A model generated the notes under the pieces. The model saw only the letters and a list, made by a program, of their open reading frames with translations. It was not told the origin of the DNA and made no database searches. A stretch of 64,000 nt of DNA from NCBI GenBank assembly GCA_046351395.1, contig JAXLYP010000007.1, positions 315,299 through 379,298 on the forward strand. The letters are read 5' to 3'. This DNA is from CAYYKK01 sp046351395 (GTDB lineage Bacteria; Myxococcota_A; Polyangia; Polyangiales; Polyangiaceae). Each line of letters opens with the position of its first letter. Within the stretch, counting starts at the first letter, position 1. Positions 16,106 to 25,622 of this stretch are shown here, one piece after another. Made by a program: the position numbers and the translations under genes.

Positions 16106-16621
16106 ATGACCACGTTCGCCGTCGTCTACCGCCCTGAGCGCGTCGTCCCACGGATGCGGACCGGGCTCGTGGGGGAGGGGACCGTCACGCTCACCGCGAC
16201 GGGCTTGCGGCTCGTCGGGAAGCAACCGCGGACCACGCTCGCCAACGTCGTCGCGGGCACCGTCGCCCTCGTCGCGACGTTCTTCGCGCTCTTGTTCGCG
16301 ATGAGCGCGCTCGACTCCTGGATCCGTGGACGACAGACGATGAAGCTCTTCGTGGCGATCGGCCTCGTGGTCGGCGTCGGGGTCTTCGTCGCCGTCCGCG
16401 TTGGGCTCCTCAAGGTGCTGTCGCTCGCGCCCGTGGATCGGACGATCACGTTCGAGGATGTCACCGCGGCGCGCCTCGCGGCCGACGGCCTCGAGCTCTC
16501 GACCTATGCGCGCGGGTTCACGGGCGTGACCGCGCTCACCGTCGCGGGCGATCCAGCGTTCCTCGTCGACGCGGTGACCGCGGCGAAGCGCGGCGGCGCG
16601 GCGGGCTACCGGTCCCCCTGA
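16106..16621 (+). CDS. Two-helix membrane protein, unknown function
   Basis: A 171-residue protein that I do not recognise. A short N-terminal beta-rich part (G-E-G-T-V-T-L-T-A-T-G-L-R-L-V-G) precedes two hydrophobic segments (around residues 50-70 and 82-100). A C-terminal part with T-I-T-F-E-D-V-T-A-A-R-L-A-A-D-G looks like a second strand-rich lobe. The arrangement resembles PH-like membrane proteins of the YcxB/DUF304 sort, but this is weak. It is convergent with the large kinase gene, whose stop is 60 bp downstream. Confidence 0.55.
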   Translation: MTTFAVVYRPERVVPRMRTGLVGEGTVTLTATGLRLVGKQPRTTLANVVAGTVALVATFFALLFAMSALDSWIRGRQTMKLFVAIGLVVGVGVFVAVRVGLLKVLSLAPVDRTITFEDVTAARLAADGLELSTYARGFTGVTALTVAGDPAFLVDAVTAAKRGGAAGYRSP

Positions 16622-16681
16622 CGCACGTTCCCCCCGCGGATCGAACGCTCCCCCTCGGAACCCCGCGGCTCGCGTCGGCGC

Positions 16682-19600
16682 TTAGTGCGTCAGGATGATC
16701 CGGCCCTCGTGCACGCGGAGGTTCGACGCGAGCGCGCCCAGGCTGAGCGCGAGGGCGCGCGAGAACGGAACGACGTAGCCCCGGTTCTGGCCCTCGAGGT
16801 TCGGGTTGAACGCGAGGAGCGAGCCCTCCGCGTCCCACGGGGTGAAGCGCGTCAGCCCTTCGGTGTCCTTGGAGGTGAGGACGATCTCGCGCTCCTTCAC
16901 GTCGAGCACGCTGATCCCTTTCGTCGCCCCGAGGAGCATCGCGCGGCCATCGTCGACGATGGCGATGTCGTCCCAGGAGTCCGCGCCCGTCCCCTCGAGC
17001 ACGCGATCGACCGCCCCGTTGCTCCTCGCGACGAGGATCCCCGTGCTGTCGGCGAACGTGATCTCCCCGAGCCCGGGACCGCTCGCGATCGCGCTCGCCC
17101 GCGGCGTTCCGTAGCCGACGACGAGGACGCCATCCGTCTTCGCGTCGATCCGCGCGACCGCGCCGCTCGAGACCGCGACCACGAGCGCGAGCCCGTCCTT
17201 CGAGAGCTTCCGATCGAAGACGTATCCATCGAGCGTCGCGATCTCGCGCGCCTCGCCTCCGGTCAGGGGGTGCGCGAAGAGGTGTCCGCCGAGGCTCTCG
17301 AGATAGAGCTTGTCACACGCGGGGGAGACCCCCACGACGAGGCTCTCGCGGCGCGGAACCGAGCCGATCTCGGCGGACGTGCGCGCGTCGAAGATCTTGA
17401 AGTTCGCGCCGTCCTTGCGCCACGCGGCGATCTTCCCGTCCTGGCAGAGCCCGAGGAGGTGACCGCCGGCTTGCGCGCCGAGGCGCCGGCCCTTCGCGTC
17501 CACGAGGAGGAGCTCGCTCTGGTGCTCCACGGCGACGAACTCACCGCTCTTCACGACGTCGACGAACGCGTCCTCCGCGGGGCGATCGAGCGGCGCGCCT
17601 TTGTCGTCGCGCTCCACGAACTGCGTGGCCCGCTCGAGTCCCTCGTTCTTGCCCGAGATCACGGCGAGCGAGCGCGTGAGGTAGCGGCCCTCGCCGAGCT
17701 TGAACCCGCCGTACGAGAGGTGCATCCCCGCGGACTTTCTCTCGAGCGGGCCGTACTCGGCGCGGTCCGCCTCGCGGATCAGCGCGGGCGCGTTCGTCGC
17801 CCGATCGTCGCACCGGACGCGCGGCTCGACGTCGAGCGGGGCGCGCCCGCCGTGTCGGAGGTACGCAGCGTGCGCCCCCTCCGCGGTGCAGATCGTCAGA
17901 TCGAGCCCGCCCTCGTCCCAGAAGAGATCGGACGGCGGAGCGACGTTCGGCGTCCGCTCGACGCCGAACGGAAGGACGCTCCCCTCGAAGACGCGCGAGG
18001 CCGTGCGCGCGTCGAACACCTCGAACCGACCCTTCGAGACGAACGCGAGGAGGGGCTCCTTCGGAGCGAACTTGGCGGTGAGCACGTCCTCCACGACGTC
18101 CACGGAGCGGACGGTCATCGAGGCCGTCTCGAGGATGTGGAGCCGCTTGCCGACCCACGCGGCCAGGTATTTCCCGTCCGGGGAGAGCGTCGTCCCGTCG
18201 ACCGAGAGATCCCGCGAGACGACCTTGCCGGTGCGCAGATCCCACGCGCCGATCCCGGACTCCGTCGTACAAGCCACGACGGGCGCGGACTTCGCGACGG
18301 CGAGCTTTCCGCGGCAGACGAGGTCGGGCTTCGCGACGAGCGCGGCCTCGCCGTCCTCGGTGAGGCGCACCACGCGCACCTCGCCGGAGGCGCCGCGCGT
18401 CGCGAACGCGGTGTCGAACCCGAACGGCGCGATCTCGGCGACGGGGGAGTCGCTGGGGCGCACCTCGATCAGGTGGGGGCGGCGTCGGAGGAGCTTCTCG
18501 TTGAGCGAGCTCGAGTCCTGCTCCCCCTCCTCGACGGGCTCGAGCTCGCCCTTCGGCGGAGCGAGATCGATCGCGACGACCGACCCCGTCCGACCGCGCC
18601 CGAGGACCCAGCGGGAGTCCCACGGGAAATCCAAATCCTGCACGCTGTCGCGGGAGATGAACCGCGCGGGCACGAGGTTCCGCGTCGCGTCCATGAGCTC
18701 GAGCGTGATCTGCGGGCTCGCGGCGCCGCCGGGCGAGTCCCCCGGGCCGTGCTGGATCGCCTCGATGATGAGCGCGGTGGCCTCGTAGGGATCGCCGGTC
18801 TGCTGCGCGCGCCCGAGCAGGCTCGCGCGGTACGACTCGCGGACCGCGGCCTCCTTCTTCGCGATCGCCTCCTGGCGTTGGCGCTCGAGGAACCGCTCGC
18901 CGACGTAGAGGCCCACGACGAGGCCGAGCGTCGCGAGCACGAGGACCGTCCCGACGATGAGGCGCCGCCGCGCGGCGCGCTTGCACGCCGCGAGGTACTC
19001 GGTTTCGACGACCCCGAGCCCGCGAAGCGCGCCGTCGTGCGACGTGAGCTCCCGAAGGAACGCGCGACCTTCGAGGAGCTCCTTTCGCTGGCCCGAGCGA
19101 TCCCACGCGAGCGCCGCTTCCTTGAAGCGCTCCCGCGCCGCGAGCCGCTCCATCGCCGCGAGGCGCGCGCCCTCGAGCGGCGGCCACCCGATGAGGCGCT
19201 CGTCGGCGAGGACGACCCGATCGCCGTGGCGGCGGACGAGGTAGCGCCGGACGAGCGCGGCGACGTACTTCTTCGCGCCCTCCGCGTCGTCGATGCGCTC
19301 GCCGAGCTCCTCCACGGTGTGCTCCACGAGCTTCCCCTCGGTCGTCGCCATCTCCGTCATGAGCGCGAGGAGCTCCGCTCGCTCGTGCCGCGGCAGGGCG
19401 TCGTGGACCGCCTTCGCCTGATCGAAGAGCGCGGCCTTCACCCCGCCGAGCTCGCGGTAGCGGGCGGTGGAGAGGAACTTCTTGCCGGCCCGCTCGTCCC
19501 ACCAGTGACCGAGCGACGCGGCGAGGAACGGCAGCGAGCCCTTCTCCGTGAGCGCTTGCTCGACGTCCCGCGCGAGCCCCTCGGGATCCTCGATCTTCAT

Positions 19601-21565
19601 CCCGGCGAGCTTCAACGGCCCGACCGCGATGTCCGCCCCCGACGTGGGAGGGGGCTGATCGATGAACCGGATCGCGGCGCGCACCGCCGCGTCGAAGCCG
19701 CAGACCTCCATCACCTCCGCGACGCGCTGGCTGTCCACGGCGGCGATGAACCGGAGGCCCGCGGTCTTGGACGCGTGCACCACGTCGTGGATGAGATCCA
19801 CGAGCGCCTTTCGCTGGCTCGGCGCGAGGTCGAGGAGCGCCTCGAGCGGATCGACGACGAGCGCGACGCCCGTGGTGCTCTCCGCGATCGCGGAGATGAC
19901 GGCCGCGAACTCCGTCGCGGGGAGCGTCGCGGGGTTCTCGCTCGTCACGGGCCGCGCTGCCGGGGCGGGGGCCTCCGCGGCCTTCGGTGGGGGCGCCGAG
20001 CCCCTCGCGCCGACCGGGGCGACGGCCTCCTCGCCCTCCTCGTCCTCGCCGTCTCCCTCGTAGTCGATCGACTTGAGCGTCTGCATCGCGGCAGCGCCGG
20101 GGCGCGCCTTCTTCTTCGGCGCAGGCAGCGCCTCGATCACCGGCGTCGCTGGCCTCGGAGCGGGCTCTTCGTCCGTCTTCTCCTCGGACACCTCGGTCGC
20201 GGAGAGCGCGAGCGTCCGCGCGGGCGCGGCCGCCTCCTCCGGCCGCATCCTCCAGACGACGTCGGCGACGCGATCGTCGAGGGCCGGGTCCACGAGGACC
20301 GCGCGCCAGTCGTCGCGCCCGTCGACCTCGGACTTCGCGAGCTCGGGCAGGACTCCCGCGACGAGCAGCGACGTCTTCCCCGCGCCGCGCGGGCCGGCCA
20401 TGACGAGCGCCGTCTCGTACGTGAGATCGCGCACCATGCGCGTCGCGTCTCCCTCGCGCCCGAAGAGGACGCCTTCGTACGACGCGTCGAACGGCGCGAG
20501 CCCGGGGAAGGGCCGGAGCGGCACGCCGAAGGGGCGCGTCCACACCTCGTCGAGCTGCGCGAAGAGGGATCCCGGCGGGCATCCGCGCGCCGTCGGATCG
20601 ACGGAGAGGAGGCGCCGGACGAGCGCGGCGAGCCCGCGCGGGAGCCCCTCCTTCTCGAGATCCCGGAGGCTCCCGCGGAGCGTCGCCTCGCGGAGCTCGA
20701 GCCACCAGGAGCGCACCGTCTCGGGGTTCGAGAGGTCCTTGGGCTCGTCGTCCACCGCGTGCGGGAGGTGGCCCGTCACGAGCTGCACGATCGTGGCGCC
20801 GAGCGCGTACGCGTCCGCGGCGGACGTGGGCTCGAGGAACTCGATGACCTCCGGCGCGACGAACCCGGGCGTCCCGGCGATCGTCCTGCGCGACGAGCCC
20901 GCGGCCTGCGTCTCGGCGAACGGATCCGTCCCGTCGTAGAGGACGCCCGTCGCGATGGAGGCGTCGTCGGACATGGGGCGGCTCGCGAACGTCCGCGGTC
21001 GCGCGCCCTGCTTTCGCGAGAGCCCGAAGTCGAGCACCTTGATCGTCCCGCGGAGCGCACGCCCGCGCCTCGTGCGCGCGGCGGAGTCCACGCCGTCGAC
21101 GCCGCCCGAGTCGGGGCGCGTGACGAAGAAGTTCGCAGGCTTCAGGTCGAGGTGGACGATGCCCTTCGCGTGGATGACGTCGAGCGCGGCGGCGACGTCG
21201 CGGGCGATGCGGAGCGCGGCGCGCCACCCGAGCCGCCGCTTCCGGCGGAGCACGTCCGCGAGCGTCTCGCCCTCGAGGAACTCCATCGCGACGAAGGGCG
21301 TGTCGCGCGTCTTCAGGACGCCGGCCGCGAAGATCGTCACGAGCGACGGGTGCGAGAAGGACGCGAGCAGCTTCGCCTCCTCTGCCCAGCCCGCGCCCGC
21401 GAGCTCGGGCGCGAGCAGCTTGAGGGCCACGTCCCGGAACGGGGTGCCGTCCGCGAAGAGCTCCACGGCGCGCCACACGTCCCCGAAGCCTCCTTGCCCG
21501 ATGCGCGAGAGGAGCTGGTAGCGGCCGTCGAGTACGTCGTTCGCGCGGAAGTCGTCGAGCCCCAA
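16682..21565 (-). CDS. Giant Ser/Thr kinase - STAND NTPase - transmembrane - beta-propeller protein
   Basis: About 1,627 residues from a TTG at 21563-21565. An ATG at 21617-21619 is in frame but would overlap the divergent gene's start codon. Kinase domain: G-Q-G-G-F-G-D-V at 23-30, K49, H-L-D-L-K-P-A-N at 138-145 (Leu replaces the usual Arg), D-F-G at 179-181. Then an nSTAND-type NTPase: F-G-R-E at 368-371, P-loop G-P-R-G-A-G-K-T-S at 391-399, Walker-B-like V-A-L-V-V-D-P-L-E near 567. An acidic/Pro-rich insert (about 450-550) splits it. A helix at about 869-889 spans the membrane. The remaining 700 residues form repeated strands resembling a WD40/beta-propeller sensor. Likely a signal-receiving switch; target unknown. 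Confidence 0.85.
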   Translation of the reverse strand: MGLDDFRANDVLDGRYQLLSRIGQGGFGDVWRAVELFADGTPFRDVALKLLAPELAGAGWAEEAKLLASFSHPSLVTIFAAGVLKTRDTPFVAMEFLEGETLADVLRRKRRLGWRAALRIARDVAAALDVIHAKGIVHLDLKPANFFVTRPDSGGVDGVDSAARTRRGRALRGTIKVLDFGLSRKQGARPRTFASRPMSDDASIATGVLYDGTDPFAETQAAGSSRRTIAGTPGFVAPEVIEFLEPTSAADAYALGATIVQLVTGHLPHAVDDEPKDLSNPETVRSWWLELREATLRGSLRDLEKEGLPRGLAALVRRLLSVDPTARGCPPGSLFAQLDEVWTRPFGVPLRPFPGLAPFDASYEGVLFGREGDATRMVRDLTYETALVMAGPRGAGKTSLLVAGVLPELAKSEVDGRDDWRAVLVDPALDDRVADVVWRMRPEEAAAPARTLALSATEVSEEKTDEEPAPRPATPVIEALPAPKKKARPGAAAMQTLKSIDYEGDGEDEEGEEAVAPVGARGSAPPPKAAEAPAPAARPVTSENPATLPATEFAAVISAIAESTTGVALVVDPLEALLDLAPSQRKALVDLIHDVVHASKTAGLRFIAAVDSQRVAEVMEVCGFDAAVRAAIRFIDQPPPTSGADIAVGPLKLAGMKIEDPEGLARDVEQALTEKGSLPFLAASLGHWWDERAGKKFLSTARYRELGGVKAALFDQAKAVHDALPRHERAELLALMTEMATTEGKLVEHTVEELGERIDDAEGAKKYVAALVRRYLVRRHGDRVVLADERLIGWPPLEGARLAAMERLAARERFKEAALAWDRSGQRKELLEGRAFLRELTSHDGALRGLGVVETEYLAACKRAARRRLIVGTVLVLATLGLVVGLYVGERFLERQRQEAIAKKEAAVRESYRASLLGRAQQTGDPYEATALIIEAIQHGPGDSPGGAASPQITLELMDATRNLVPARFISRDSVQDLDFPWDSRWVLGRGRTGSVVAIDLAPPKGELEPVEEGEQDSSSLNEKLLRRRPHLIEVRPSDSPVAEIAPFGFDTAFATRGASGEVRVVRLTEDGEAALVAKPDLVCRGKLAVAKSAPVVACTTESGIGAWDLRTGKVVSRDLSVDGTTLSPDGKYLAAWVGKRLHILETASMTVRSVDVVEDVLTAKFAPKEPLLAFVSKGRFEVFDARTASRVFEGSVLPFGVERTPNVAPPSDLFWDEGGLDLTICTAEGAHAAYLRHGGRAPLDVEPRVRCDDRATNAPALIREADRAEYGPLERKSAGMHLSYGGFKLGEGRYLTRSLAVISGKNEGLERATQFVERDDKGAPLDRPAEDAFVDVVKSGEFVAVEHQSELLLVDAKGRRLGAQAGGHLLGLCQDGKIAAWRKDGANFKIFDARTSAEIGSVPRRESLVVGVSPACDKLYLESLGGHLFAHPLTGGEAREIATLDGYVFDRKLSKDGLALVVAVSSGAVARIDAKTDGVLVVGYGTPRASAIASGPGLGEITFADSTGILVARSNGAVDRVLEGTGADSWDDIAIVDDGRAMLLGATKGISVLDVKEREIVLTSKDTEGLTRFTPWDAEGSLLAFNPNLEGQNRGYVVPFSRALALSLGALASNLRVHEGRIILTH

Positions 21566-21617
21566 GGGTCCGGGGAGAGTATCCGAAAGGCTCGCCCGTG
21601 ATAGATCTCGCCGACGC

Positions 21618-22898
21618 ATGTCGGCCAAGATCGTCGGCACCTTCTTGCGCGCCGCGCTCGGGCCCGTGCAGTACGCCGCGGGGCTCATCACCGCGAACAA
21701 GATCAAGATGGGCCTCGCCGAGCTCACGCCCGAGCCGCTCGAAGCCGCGCTCCGACGTGGCATCGCGGACGTGGCGGCGCTCGTCGGCATCCGCCCGTCC
21801 GACATCGAGAGCGCCCTGCCGATGGCGGCGTTCGCGGACGCGCTCGCGAAGCTCCGGGTGGCGCACCCGAACGCGATGTCCGCGTGGGAGATGTACGCGG
21901 GCCCCACGGGTTTCATGTCCGTGATGACGGCGCTCACGGTCGATGGGCGCAAGCCCGAGATCGGCCTGTCGATCGAGCGCGTGGCGAAGAAGCTCTCGCA
22001 GGACAAGGGCCTCGTCGGTCCGCTCCTCGCCCTCGCGGACGCGATCAACGCGTACGAGGAGCTCCTCAGCAAGTCCGTCACCGTGCTCGAGGGGGACGGC
22101 TGGCTCTCGCGCGCCCTCCTCAAGCGCCGTCTTCGGCGCGGTCTGCTCGTCGCGATCCCCGTCATCGTGCTCGCGGCGTTCGGCGTCCTCGGCTACCGCG
22201 TGCTCGCCGGTCGCAATCGCCTCGACGCGGCGCTCGCGAACGCGGATCCGTGCAGCGCGTACGCGATCCCGGACGCGGACAAGCGGTTCGCGAGCAGCGG
22301 ACAGGAGGAGAAGATCAAGGCCGCCGAGCGCACGTGTGACGAGCAGCGGGCGAAGGCGGCCGAGGAGGCGCGCCTCGCGGAGGAGGCGCGGCTCGAGGCG
22401 GAGCGCCGCCACGCCGCGGAGAAGGCGCATTTCGACGCGTGCGGGCGCGTCGCCGCGGCGGTGAAGGACGGGACGTTTCCGAAGGTCGACGCGGGGGACG
22501 TCGTGTCGAAGGACGCGAAGCCGCTCCTCGAGCGCATCGCCGCGAAGGCGCTCGTCGCAGGCGATCTCGGGCCCGACGAGATCGCGTTCCCGTGCCCGGA
22601 CACCGCGTTCGTGAAGGACATCGAGGCCGCCTACACGAAGGCGGTGCTCGCCGCGCCGGATCTCTGGAAGACCCTCTCCGAGCCGTCGAAGCGCACCGAG
22701 CAGATCCTGAGCGAGAGCAAGGAGCTGGTCCCGCCCGAGGTCGTCCGCGCGGTCGCGGAGTCCGCCGAAGAGTCCTCGAAGCGCTCGCTCACGACGGGGG
22801 AGCGCGCGGCCCTCGAGCGGACGAAGAAGCTCTGCCACGTCGCGCACCTGCTCTTCACGGGCGAGCTCCGATACTGCGCGGTGGTCGAGAAGCTCTGA
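21618..22898 (+). CDS. Membrane protein with coiled coil, divergent from the giant kinase
   Basis: A 426-residue protein of no recognised family. The N-terminal about 165 residues look globular and cytoplasmic (T-P-E-P-L-E-A-A-L-R-R-G). A basic R-R-L-R-R-G then precedes one transmembrane helix (about 175-195). Next come an Ala/Glu/Arg-rich coiled coil (about 225-270) and a C-terminal domain with about six cysteines in total. The topology (small inner domain, helix, outer coiled coil) fits an envelope sensor or scaffold. Only 52 bp separate it from the kinase's TTG start, so the two genes share one control region and probably one pathway (inference). Confidence 0.65.
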   Translation: MSAKIVGTFLRAALGPVQYAAGLITANKIKMGLAELTPEPLEAALRRGIADVAALVGIRPSDIESALPMAAFADALAKLRVAHPNAMSAWEMYAGPTGFMSVMTALTVDGRKPEIGLSIERVAKKLSQDKGLVGPLLALADAINAYEELLSKSVTVLEGDGWLSRALLKRRLRRGLLVAIPVIVLAAFGVLGYRVLAGRNRLDAALANADPCSAYAIPDADKRFASSGQEEKIKAAERTCDEQRAKAAEEARLAEEARLEAERRHAAEKAHFDACGRVAAAVKDGTFPKVDAGDVVSKDAKPLLERIAAKALVAGDLGPDEIAFPCPDTAFVKDIEAAYTKAVLAAPDLWKTLSEPSKRTEQILSESKELVPPEVVRAVAESAEESSKRSLTTGERAALERTKKLCHVAHLLFTGELRYCAVVEKL

Positions 22899-23101
22899 GC
22901 CGCGCTCGGGCCGAGCGGCCGACGCGTGCGACGCGCCGCATCCCGCCGCGCCGCGCCCGCATCGCCGAGGGGTGTCGGCGCGTGCCGACTCACGGAGGAG
23001 CGTCGATACGTCGCCGATGGGTGGGACGAGCGCGCGTCCCCGGCTCGTTTTCCCCGCAACCCGACCTTGCGCTCCGGACTTCTTCGGGGTAGTGAAATCG
23101 A

Positions 23102-23117
23102 AAGTTGTTTTCAACTT
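23102..23117. promoter_or_regulatory. Candidate operator upstream of feoA
   Basis: In a 265-bp gap, 62 bp before feoA, the sequence aagttg-tttt-caactt forms perfect 6-bp inverted arms. The surrounding stretch (ggtagtgaaatcgaaag) is much more AT-rich than the rest of the window. Position before an iron-uptake operon suggests a Fur- or other metal-regulator site, though it does not match the classic Fur box. It could also be part of the promoter itself. Confidence 0.4.
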
Positions 23118-23163
23118 CGCGGGCGGCCGCAGCGGCGGAGGCTCCTGCGATGAGTCGAGGCGC

Positions 23164-23418
23164 ATGGGGATCGAGCGGGTCGGAAGGTCGATGGGCGATC
23201 TGCAGGTGGGCGAGGCGGCGACGGTCGCGCACGTCCGCTGCGCGCGCGGAACCGCGGTTCGACTGATGGAGATGGGGCTCGTGCCGGGCACGCCGTTCGA
23301 GGTCCGGCGCGTCGCGCCCCTCGGCGATCCGATCGAGCTGTTCGTGAACGGCTACGCGCTCTCGCTCCGTCGCGAGGAGGCGCTCTCGATCGACGTCGAC
23401 CCCGCGACCTCACCATGA
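23164..23418 (+). CDS. feoA: Ferrous iron transport accessory protein FeoA
   Basis: An 84-residue SH3-like protein with the FeoA pattern: a Gly-rich start (M-G-D-L-Q-V-G-E-A), A-V-R-L-M-E-M-G-L-V-P-G-T-P-F-E-V in the middle, and P-I-E-L-F-V-N-G-Y-A-L-S-L-R at the end. It supports FeoB in Fe2+ uptake at the inner membrane. The start may be the ATG at 23164 or the internal ATG at 23191, which begins closer to where the family domain begins. The stop overlaps the feoB start (ATGA), the usual arrangement for the pair. Confidence 0.92.
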   Translation: MGIERVGRSMGDLQVGEAATVAHVRCARGTAVRLMEMGLVPGTPFEVRRVAPLGDPIELFVNGYALSLRREEALSIDVDPATSP

Positions 23419-25622
23419 GCGACGCGCCGGTCGTCCTCATCGCGGGGAACCCGAACGCCGGCAAGACGACGGTGTTCAACCTGCTCACCGGCGCGAGCGC
23501 GAAGGTCGGCAATTACCCGGGCGTGACGGTCGATCGGCGCTCGGGGAGGCTCGCGGTGAGCGGTCGGTCGGTCGAGATCGTCGACCTCCCCGGCACGTAC
23601 AGCCTCACGTCGCGCTCGGCGGAAGAGAAAATCAGCGTCGATGCGATCCTCGGCGACCCCCTCGGGCAGCGCGCGTCGCTCACGCGTCCCACGGCGATCG
23701 TCCTCGTGCTCGACGCGACGACGCTCCGACGCGGACTCTATTTCGCGACGCAGGTGCTCGGCACGGGCATCCCGGTGGTGCTCGCCCTCAACATGATGGA
23801 CGAGGCCAAGACGGCGGGGATCGACGTCGACGCCGCGGCGCTCGCGCGGGCGCTCGGGTGCGAGGTCGTGCCGATGGTGGCGAGGCGGAGCGTCGGCAAG
23901 CGCGAGCTCGTCGACGCGATCGGTCGCGCGATCGAGGCGCCGCTCACGACGGAGGCGCGCGAGGCGTTCGAAGGGCCCCTCGGGGAGGACGTCGAAGCGA
24001 TCGACGCGGCCGTCCGGACCGCCGTGCCTTTGGGCTCCGAGCTCTCGCCGGCGTTCGTCCGCACGCTCTCCATCTGGGCGCTCCTCTCCCTCGGTGAAGA
24101 CGAGCTCGCGTCGGTGCCCGCCTCCCTCCGGAGCGCGGTCGAGGCCCGCCAGCGACGCGCGGCCGAGTCGGGGCGAGCGCTCGACGAAGCGATCATCGCG
24201 GCTCGGTACGCGGCGATCGATCGCATCACGGCCGCGGCGATGCGGCCCCCGCGCGTGACGGCGCGCCGCCTGAGCGATCGGATCGACGCCGTGCTCGTGC
24301 ACCCGGTCTGGGGTCTCCTGATCTTCGCGTGCGTCATGGTCGGCGTGTTCGAAGCCCTGTTCTCGGGCGCGGAGCCGCTCATGGACCTCGTCCAGGCGGG
24401 CGCGGGCTGGCTCAAGGGGCTCGTGATCGCGCACATGGGGGAGGGCGCGTTCCGCGATCTGCTCGTCCAGGGCGTCATCTCGGGCGTCGGCAACGTCGTC
24501 GTGTTCGTCCCGCAGATCGCGCTGCTGTTCATCTTCATCACGGTGCTCGAAGACTCGGGGTACCTCGCGCGCGTCGCGTTCGTGATCGATCGCGTCATGG
24601 GCCGGATCGGCCTGAACGGCAGGGCGTTCGTGCCGATGCTGTCGGGCTTCGCGTGCGCCATCCCCGCCGTGATGGCGACGCGGACGATCGAGAGCCGCAA
24701 GGACCGGCTGCTCACGATGCTCGTGATCCCCCTGTCCTCGTGTAGCGCGCGCCTCCCCGTGTACGTGCTCCTCGCGGGCACCGTGTTCCCGCCGGGCCAC
24801 CGCGTGCTCGGGCTCTTCTCTCCGGGCGCGGTGTGTCTCTTCGCGATGTACACGCTCTCGATCGTGTTCTCGATCGGCGCGGCCTTCGTCCTCCGGAGGA
24901 CGGTGGTGAAGGGGCCGAAGCCGCCGCTCGTGCTCGAGCTGCCGCCCTACCGCGCGCCTGGGCTCTGGACCGTCGCGGTGAGCACGTGGGAGCGCGTCCG
25001 CCGCTTCTTGATCGACGCCGGCACGGTGATCCTCGCGCTCACGATCGCGCTCTGGGCCGTGCTCGCGTACCCGAAGGATCCCGCGGTGCACGCGAAGTAC
25101 GAGGCGGAGCGCGCGACCGCCGCGCAAATCGAGGATCTGGACGCGCGGAAGGAAGCGCTCGCCGCGATCGATCACCAGGAGGCGGGCGAGGATCTGCGGG
25201 GCTCCCTCGGCGGCCGGCTCGGCACGGCGATCGAGCCCGCGCTCAAGCCCCTCGGGTTCGACTACCGGATCGGCGTCGGGATCCTCGGCGCGTTCGCGGC
25301 GCGCGAGGTGTTCGTCTCCACGCTCGGCATCGTGTTCGATCTCGGCGACGAGGCGGACGAGGAGGACGAGGGGCTCCGAGCCGCGCTGCGCGAGGCGAAG
25401 AACCCGGACGGGTCGCCGCTCTTCACGCCGCTCGTGGGCGTCTCGCTGATGGTGTTCTTCGTGCTCGCGTGCCAGTGCATGAGCACGCTCGCCGTGGTGC
25501 GGCGCGAGTCGGGCTCGTGGAAGTACCCGCTCTTGCTCTTCGGGTACATGACCGCGCTCGCGTACGGCGTGACGCTCCTCGTGTTCCAAGTCGGCCGGGC
25601 GCTCGGCTGGGGGATGCGGTGA
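23415..25622 (+). CDS. feoB: Ferrous iron transporter FeoB
   Basis: A 735-residue inner-membrane Fe2+ transporter with an N-terminal G-protein domain: G1 G-N-P-N-A-G-K-T at 11-18, G3 D-L-P-G at 57-60, G4 N-M-M-D at 126-129. The membrane part starts about residue 300 with the gate and core segments, including G-F-A-C-A-I-P-A-V-M-A-T-R-T and the I-P-L-S-S-C-S-A-R-L-P-V-Y region. Both cysteine-bearing gate motifs are thus kept. A charged loop around 545-580 (D-E-A-D-E-E-D-E-G further on) is cytoplasmic. Overlaps feoA by 4 bp and the small gene at 25619 by 4 bp. Confidence 0.97.
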   Translation: MSDAPVVLIAGNPNAGKTTVFNLLTGASAKVGNYPGVTVDRRSGRLAVSGRSVEIVDLPGTYSLTSRSAEEKISVDAILGDPLGQRASLTRPTAIVLVLDATTLRRGLYFATQVLGTGIPVVLALNMMDEAKTAGIDVDAAALARALGCEVVPMVARRSVGKRELVDAIGRAIEAPLTTEAREAFEGPLGEDVEAIDAAVRTAVPLGSELSPAFVRTLSIWALLSLGEDELASVPASLRSAVEARQRRAAESGRALDEAIIAARYAAIDRITAAAMRPPRVTARRLSDRIDAVLVHPVWGLLIFACVMVGVFEALFSGAEPLMDLVQAGAGWLKGLVIAHMGEGAFRDLLVQGVISGVGNVVVFVPQIALLFIFITVLEDSGYLARVAFVIDRVMGRIGLNGRAFVPMLSGFACAIPAVMATRTIESRKDRLLTMLVIPLSSCSARLPVYVLLAGTVFPPGHRVLGLFSPGAVCLFAMYTLSIVFSIGAAFVLRRTVVKGPKPPLVLELPPYRAPGLWTVAVSTWERVRRFLIDAGTVILALTIALWAVLAYPKDPAVHAKYEAERATAAQIEDLDARKEALAAIDHQEAGEDLRGSLGGRLGTAIEPALKPLGFDYRIGVGILGAFAAREVFVSTLGIVFDLGDEADEEDEGLRAALREAKNPDGSPLFTPLVGVSLMVFFVLACQCMSTLAVVRRESGSWKYPLLLFGYMTALAYGVTLLVFQVGRALGWGMR

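Noticed and set aside
16685..21601. A 1,638-codon open frame on the plus strand opposite the giant kinase
   Set aside because: Its product is a run of Arg/Glu/Leu without domains. It arises because GC-rich codons leave few stops on the opposite strand; the minus-strand reading has complete kinase and NTPase motifs.
17541..23291. A 1,916-codon open frame on the minus strand through feoA and the kinase
   Set aside because: It crosses several real genes in a different frame and has only Arg-rich low-complexity sequence.
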